Shown piece by piece: positions 6,901-8,968 of a stretch of 8,968 bases of DNA. Numbering within the stretch: position 1 is the stretch's first letter; every line of letters starts with the position of its first letter. The position numbers were made by a program, and so were the translations under genes. Below the pieces are notes generated by a model. The model was not told the DNA's origin. It saw only the letters and a program-made list of their open reading frames with translations, and searched no databases. Origin of the DNA: an uncultured Megasphaera sp. (GTDB taxonomy: Bacteria; Bacillota; Negativicutes; Veillonellales; Megasphaeraceae); assembly GCA_900554215.1 (NCBI GenBank), contig USGG01000067.1:1-8968 (forward strand), given 5' to 3'.

Positions 6901-7691
6901 AGATTTCGTTCCTTTATGGTAAGTTCATCAGCTGATACACCGTAAATATCCTGTATCACGTCGTCATTCATATCACTGGGAGGCCCATCAAAAACAATTC
7001 GCCCTTTCCGCAGACCAATGACACGGGTCGCATAGGCCTTTGCCACGTCGATCTGATGCAGATTGACCAAGCAGGCGATATGGCGGCGTGAGGCCATGGA
7101 ATAAATCATATCCATGATGATTTTAGCACTTGATGGGTCTAACGATGCAATAGGTTCATCGCAAAGAAGAATTCTTGGATCCTGCATAAAGGCCCTAGCA
7201 ATGCCGACGCGCTGCTTCTGGCCGCCGGACAGATCGGCAGCGCGGGTATTAAGAAAATCTCCCATGTCGATTTCTCTCAGCAGCTCTACGGCTTTTTCCT
7301 TATCCTCTTCCCGATACCGGCCCATCATGCCCTGTAAGGAACCCATGTATCCCAGTCGCCCGTGAAGTACATTTTGCAGCACCGACAAGCGATACACCAA
7401 GTTATAGTTTTGAAAGATCATGCCTATTTGCCGCCGCAGGGCCCGAAGCTGGCTTCCTCTGGCTTTAGAAATATCTTCGCCGCCAATAAGTATACGCCCT
7501 TCCGTCACGTCATGCAGCTTGTTAATAGAACGGAGAAGCGTCGATTTTCCAGCGCCGGATGGGCCGATGACGGCAATAAATTCTCCCGGATATACGGAAA
7601 AGCTGACATCATTCAATCCCTGCGTTCCGTTTCCATACCGCTTGCCTACATGTTCAAATACGACGACTGGCTGCTCTTCTGTCCAATTCAT
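6897..7691 (-). CDS. phnC: Phosphonate ABC transporter ATP-binding protein PhnC
   Basis: ATPase of 264 residues that powers phosphonate-type uptake from the cytoplasmic face. All nucleotide-binding motifs are intact: Walker A GPSGAGKST (43-51), Q-loop Q94 in FQNYNLV, signature LSGGQ (154-158), Walker B ILLCDEP with E179, D-loop SLDP and switch His H212 (LHQID). The NLVxRLSVLQNVLHGRLG stretch after the Q-loop and the HQID..KAYATRVIGLRKG region are characteristic of PhnC within the ABC family. The ATG is 9 bases after a strong AAGGAGG, in a 14-base gap behind phnD, and the TGA overlaps phnE1. Confidence 0.96.
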   Translation of the reverse strand: MNWTEEQPVVVFEHVGKRYGNGTQGLNDVSFSVYPGEFIAVIGPSGAGKSTLLRSINKLHDVTEGRILIGGEDISKARGSQLRALRRQIGMIFQNYNLVYRLSVLQNVLHGRLGYMGSLQGMMGRYREEDKEKAVELLREIDMGDFLNTRAADLSGGQKQRVGIARAFMQDPRILLCDEPIASLDPSSAKIIMDMIYSMASRRHIACLVNLHQIDVAKAYATRVIGLRKGRIVFDGPPSDMNDDVIQDIYGVSADELTIKERNL

Positions 7692-7705
7692 GCGAGCCGG
7701 CCTCC

Positions 7706-8632
7706 TTACTTGCTGAGAAGCTGATTCAGCTCGATAATGGGCTGGTAGTCGGCTTTAGAAGCTTCTACAAAGCGAGCGCCTTTTACTTTAATAACCTTTG
7801 TGAAATAATCTTCGTTGTTATACTGCAGGAGAAAATCCGTCAGTGTCTTGCGCAGATTTTGATCCATATCAGCACGAATGATCATGCCTTCTGAAGGAAT
7901 CGGATCTGAAGTGGCAATGACCTTGATGTCTCCAACCTGAACATTGCCGCTGTTAATTTCAGCCTGCAAAATCTGATCTGACACAGCAGCTACATCTACA
8001 TCACCTTTAGCAACGGCCTGAATGCTGGCTTGATGCTTACCGGAGAACATAGCCGACGAGAAGAATTTTTCATTCATATGCAGCGTTTCGCTGTCGAGAT
8101 TTTCATTGGCAAAAGCTTTCATGATCATGCTCGTCGGAATGAGATTGCCTGACGTAGAACCTGGATCGACAAAGGCCATCTTCTTGCCCTTTACATCCTG
8201 AATAGAATTGATATCCGAACGATCCGATTTCGTAATGAATACAGAATGATACCGCGCTTTCGCCTTATCGCCGCCTGGGGCCTTCATGACGATGACGTCT
8301 ACGTTTCCGTCTAAGCGCTGGTTCGCCAGGGAGATGCCCTCCGCTCCCAAATAAGCCATATCGGCCTTTTTCGTCCGCAAGGCCTCGATGATGCCGTTGT
8401 AGTCAGACGCGCTGATTTCCTTTACTTCCCGTCCCAGCGTTTTGCCTAAATCTGCCGATAACGCACTGCGGGCATCGGCGCTCTGCTCTGTCGATTCATT
8501 GGGAGCATACGCAATCGTAAAGGGCTGTTTGTCGCTGCCGCCTCCGGCGCTTCCGCAGCCGCCGAAGCTTGCGGCTGCAGCTACCAGCATTAAAGATACG
8601 CTTATGCATTTCATCCACCGTTTCATATTCAT
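7706..8632 (-). CDS. phnD: Phosphate/phosphite/phosphonate ABC transporter binding lipoprotein PhnD
   Basis: Extracytoplasmic solute receptor of 308 residues, first gene of the import operon. A lipoprotein signal (Lys/Arg start, hydrophobic 8-22, then FGGC) puts the lipidated residue at C26; the -3 Phe is slightly unusual for a lipobox. A Gly/Ser linker follows. PhnD-family features are TIAYAPNE (39-46), SDYNGIIEAL (77-86), ADMAYLG (90-96), YHS (128-130) and the anion-binding FVDPGSTSG loop (154-162), with H200 and D219 (AAVSD) where E. coli PhnD has ligand contacts. This places the ligand among compounds with a phosphonate or phosphite head group, but does not say which. The start at 8632 is chosen because AGGAGG lies 8 bases upstream; ATGs at 8638 and 8674 are too close to, or in front of, that site. 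Confidence 0.93.
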   Translation of the reverse strand: MNMKRWMKCISVSLMLVAAAASFGGCGSAGGGSDKQPFTIAYAPNESTEQSADARSALSADLGKTLGREVKEISASDYNGIIEALRTKKADMAYLGAEGISLANQRLDGNVDVIVMKAPGGDKAKARYHSVFITKSDRSDINSIQDVKGKKMAFVDPGSTSGNLIPTSMIMKAFANENLDSETLHMNEKFFSSAMFSGKHQASIQAVAKGDVDVAAVSDQILQAEINSGNVQVGDIKVIATSDPIPSEGMIIRADMDQNLRKTLTDFLLQYNNEDYFTKVIKVKGARFVEASKADYQPIIELNQLLSK

Positions 8633-8708
8633 GTCCATTTCCTCCTGTATGTACGACAATATGATGCTTTCCATATAATGTCTTGCTATACCTATATCCT
8701 ACGGCATA

Positions 8709-8780
8709 TATATGTAGTTCCAGAAAATATATTGCAAATTCTCTGTAAATAATTGCATTTAGCAGCATTTATTTGCATAT
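8709..8780 (-). promoter_or_regulatory. Candidate control region of the phn operon
   Basis: AT-rich DNA about 80-150 bases before phnD. Reading the minus strand, TTTACA (8744-8749) and TTTGCA (8733-8738) form a direct pair with a 5-base gap, similar in form to the TT(A/T/C)ACA pairs bound by PhoP in Firmicutes. On the plus strand TTGCA occurs at 8732, 8753 and 8773, about two helical turns apart. A weak promoter is possible with TTGCAA (8732-8737) and CATATA (8709-8714) at 17-base spacing. None of this proves regulation, and the exact promoter is unclear. Confidence 0.35.
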
Positions 8781-8823
8781 TTTAGAAACACATAGCTGAA
8801 ATCGTAAACCTAAGAAGAAATGG

Positions 8824-8859
8824 AAAAACCTCTGAACGGCATCCATTGCCATTCAGAGG
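8824..8859 (-). terminator. Rho-independent terminator, minus strand, for a transcript entering from the right
   Basis: CCTCTGAACGGC (8829-8840) pairs with GCCATTCAGAGG (8848-8859), with one G-T wobble and a 7-base loop. On the minus strand the stem is followed by TTTTT (8828-8824). On the plus strand only TTT-C follows, so it works best leftward. It would insulate the phn operon from whatever is transcribed leftward from beyond 8968. Confidence 0.8.
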
Positions 8860-8915
8860 TTTCGTTGTCGCCGAATAGGCATGATAAAACCCCTAGTTAC
8901 ACTAGGGGTAGACAT
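8853..8915 (-). CDS. Possible 20-residue peptide ORF (tentative)
   Basis: An ATG at 8915 follows AAGGAG by only 3 bases and opens a frame of 20 codons (begins MSTPSVTRGF, ends RRQRNL) with TGA at 8853-8855, inside the terminator stem. The PSVTRG part is the translation of the palindrome at 8889-8909, and the C-terminal half is very basic. An ORF that ends inside a terminator hairpin resembles a leader peptide, but here no gene follows at attenuation distance except phnD, 220 bases on. It may equally be chance. No homology can be claimed. Confidence 0.2.
   Translation of the reverse strand: MSTPSVTRGFIMPIRRQRNL
8889..8909. repeat. Perfect 9-base inverted repeat ACCCCTAGT / ACTAGGGGT with 3-base centre
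   Basis: The arms at 8889-8897 and 8901-8909 flank TAC. As DNA, the size and symmetry resemble a dimer operator of MerR-family type. As RNA on the minus strand it makes a tight hairpin followed by only TTTT, a weak terminator. It lies between a possible peptide start and the strong terminator, 30 bases to its left. Which role applies cannot be decided from this window. Confidence 0.6.
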
Positions 8916-8968
8916 ATACTCCTTATAGAAAAAGAAAGAACCTCCTATGATACAATGGAAATGGTCTG

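Larger units (their letters stand above)
8633..8968. other. Intergenic region upstream of phnD, no convincing large gene
   Basis: This 336-base stretch is markedly AT-rich compared with the genes. It contains the phnD binding site and leader, the candidate control motifs, one strong minus-strand terminator, the CCCCTAGT palindrome and the tentative peptide frame. Near the edge, TGATACAAT (8948-8956) on the plus strand looks like an extended -10, and AGGAGG occurs on the minus strand (8941-8946). No tRNA, rRNA or riboswitch was recognised. Confidence 0.6.

Noticed and set aside
8633..8674. Longer PhnD N-terminus from 8674
   Set aside because: It would put 14 residues before the signal peptide and translate through the AGGAGG site.
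8496..8768. A 90-residue minus-strand frame over the phnD start
   Set aside because: It overlaps the phnD signal region out of frame and the AT-rich control region, with no binding site.
1..8968. CRISPR arrays, tRNA/rRNA genes, insertion sequences, prophage or attachment sites
   Set aside because: I looked for direct repeat arrays, tRNA-like arms, transposase motifs and long terminal inverted repeats and saw none; gene content is ordinary chromosomal.

Overview
The window looks like a chromosomal piece from a moderately GC-rich Firmicute. The polA-mutM gene order, the strong AGGAGG-type ribosome binding sites and a DNA polymerase I whose proofreading residues are missing all fit this phylum. 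A Negativicutes organism of the Megasphaera/Veillonella type would fit the base composition and gene content, but that is a guess from style, not a match to a known sequence.

Left third (1-3414, minus strand): a small operon reads right to left. It holds a zinc-ribbon membrane protein of unknown function, then polA (DNA polymerase I), then the first 136 codons of mutM (Fpg, 8-oxoguanine glycosylase), which runs off the left edge. Its likely promoter lies in the AT-rich gap 3415-3607. The same gap holds, in the opposite direction, an extended -10 promoter for a single plus-strand gene, a guanine-deaminase-type nucleoside deaminase (3608-4069). A strong bidirectional hairpin terminator (4082-4133) separates this gene from the convergent operon to its right.

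Right two thirds (4145-8632, minus strand): a phosphonate-type ABC import operon in the order phnD (binding lipoprotein), phnC (ATPase), phnE1 and phnE2 (two different permeases), then an iron-containing alcohol dehydrogenase of the kind associated with phosphonate metabolism. Genes are packed with 4-base ATGA overlaps or very short gaps. No phosphonatase, C-P lyase or phosphite dehydrogenase is visible, so the dehydrogenase is the only clue to the substrate; a hydroxy- or aldehyde-phosphonate such as 2-hydroxyethylphosphonate or phosphonoacetaldehyde is the natural hypothesis.

The main surprise is in phnE2. A continuous 670-codon frame (4145-6157) appears to fuse permease and dehydrogenase, but the last membrane helix of the permease sits in another frame, ends in its own TAA, and is followed by a ribosome binding site and a TTG start for the dehydrogenase. 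One extra base near 5391-5407 (most simply in an A4 run) explains this. The 'fusion' is therefore a frameshift, either a mutation or a sequence error, and not a designed bifunctional protein.

Right edge (8633-8968): no convincing large gene. It holds the AT-rich control region of the phn operon, with TTGCA motifs spaced by two helical turns and a PhoP-box-like pair, a minus-strand terminator, a near-perfect CCCCTAGT palindrome and a possible 20-residue minus-strand peptide ORF that spans the palindrome.
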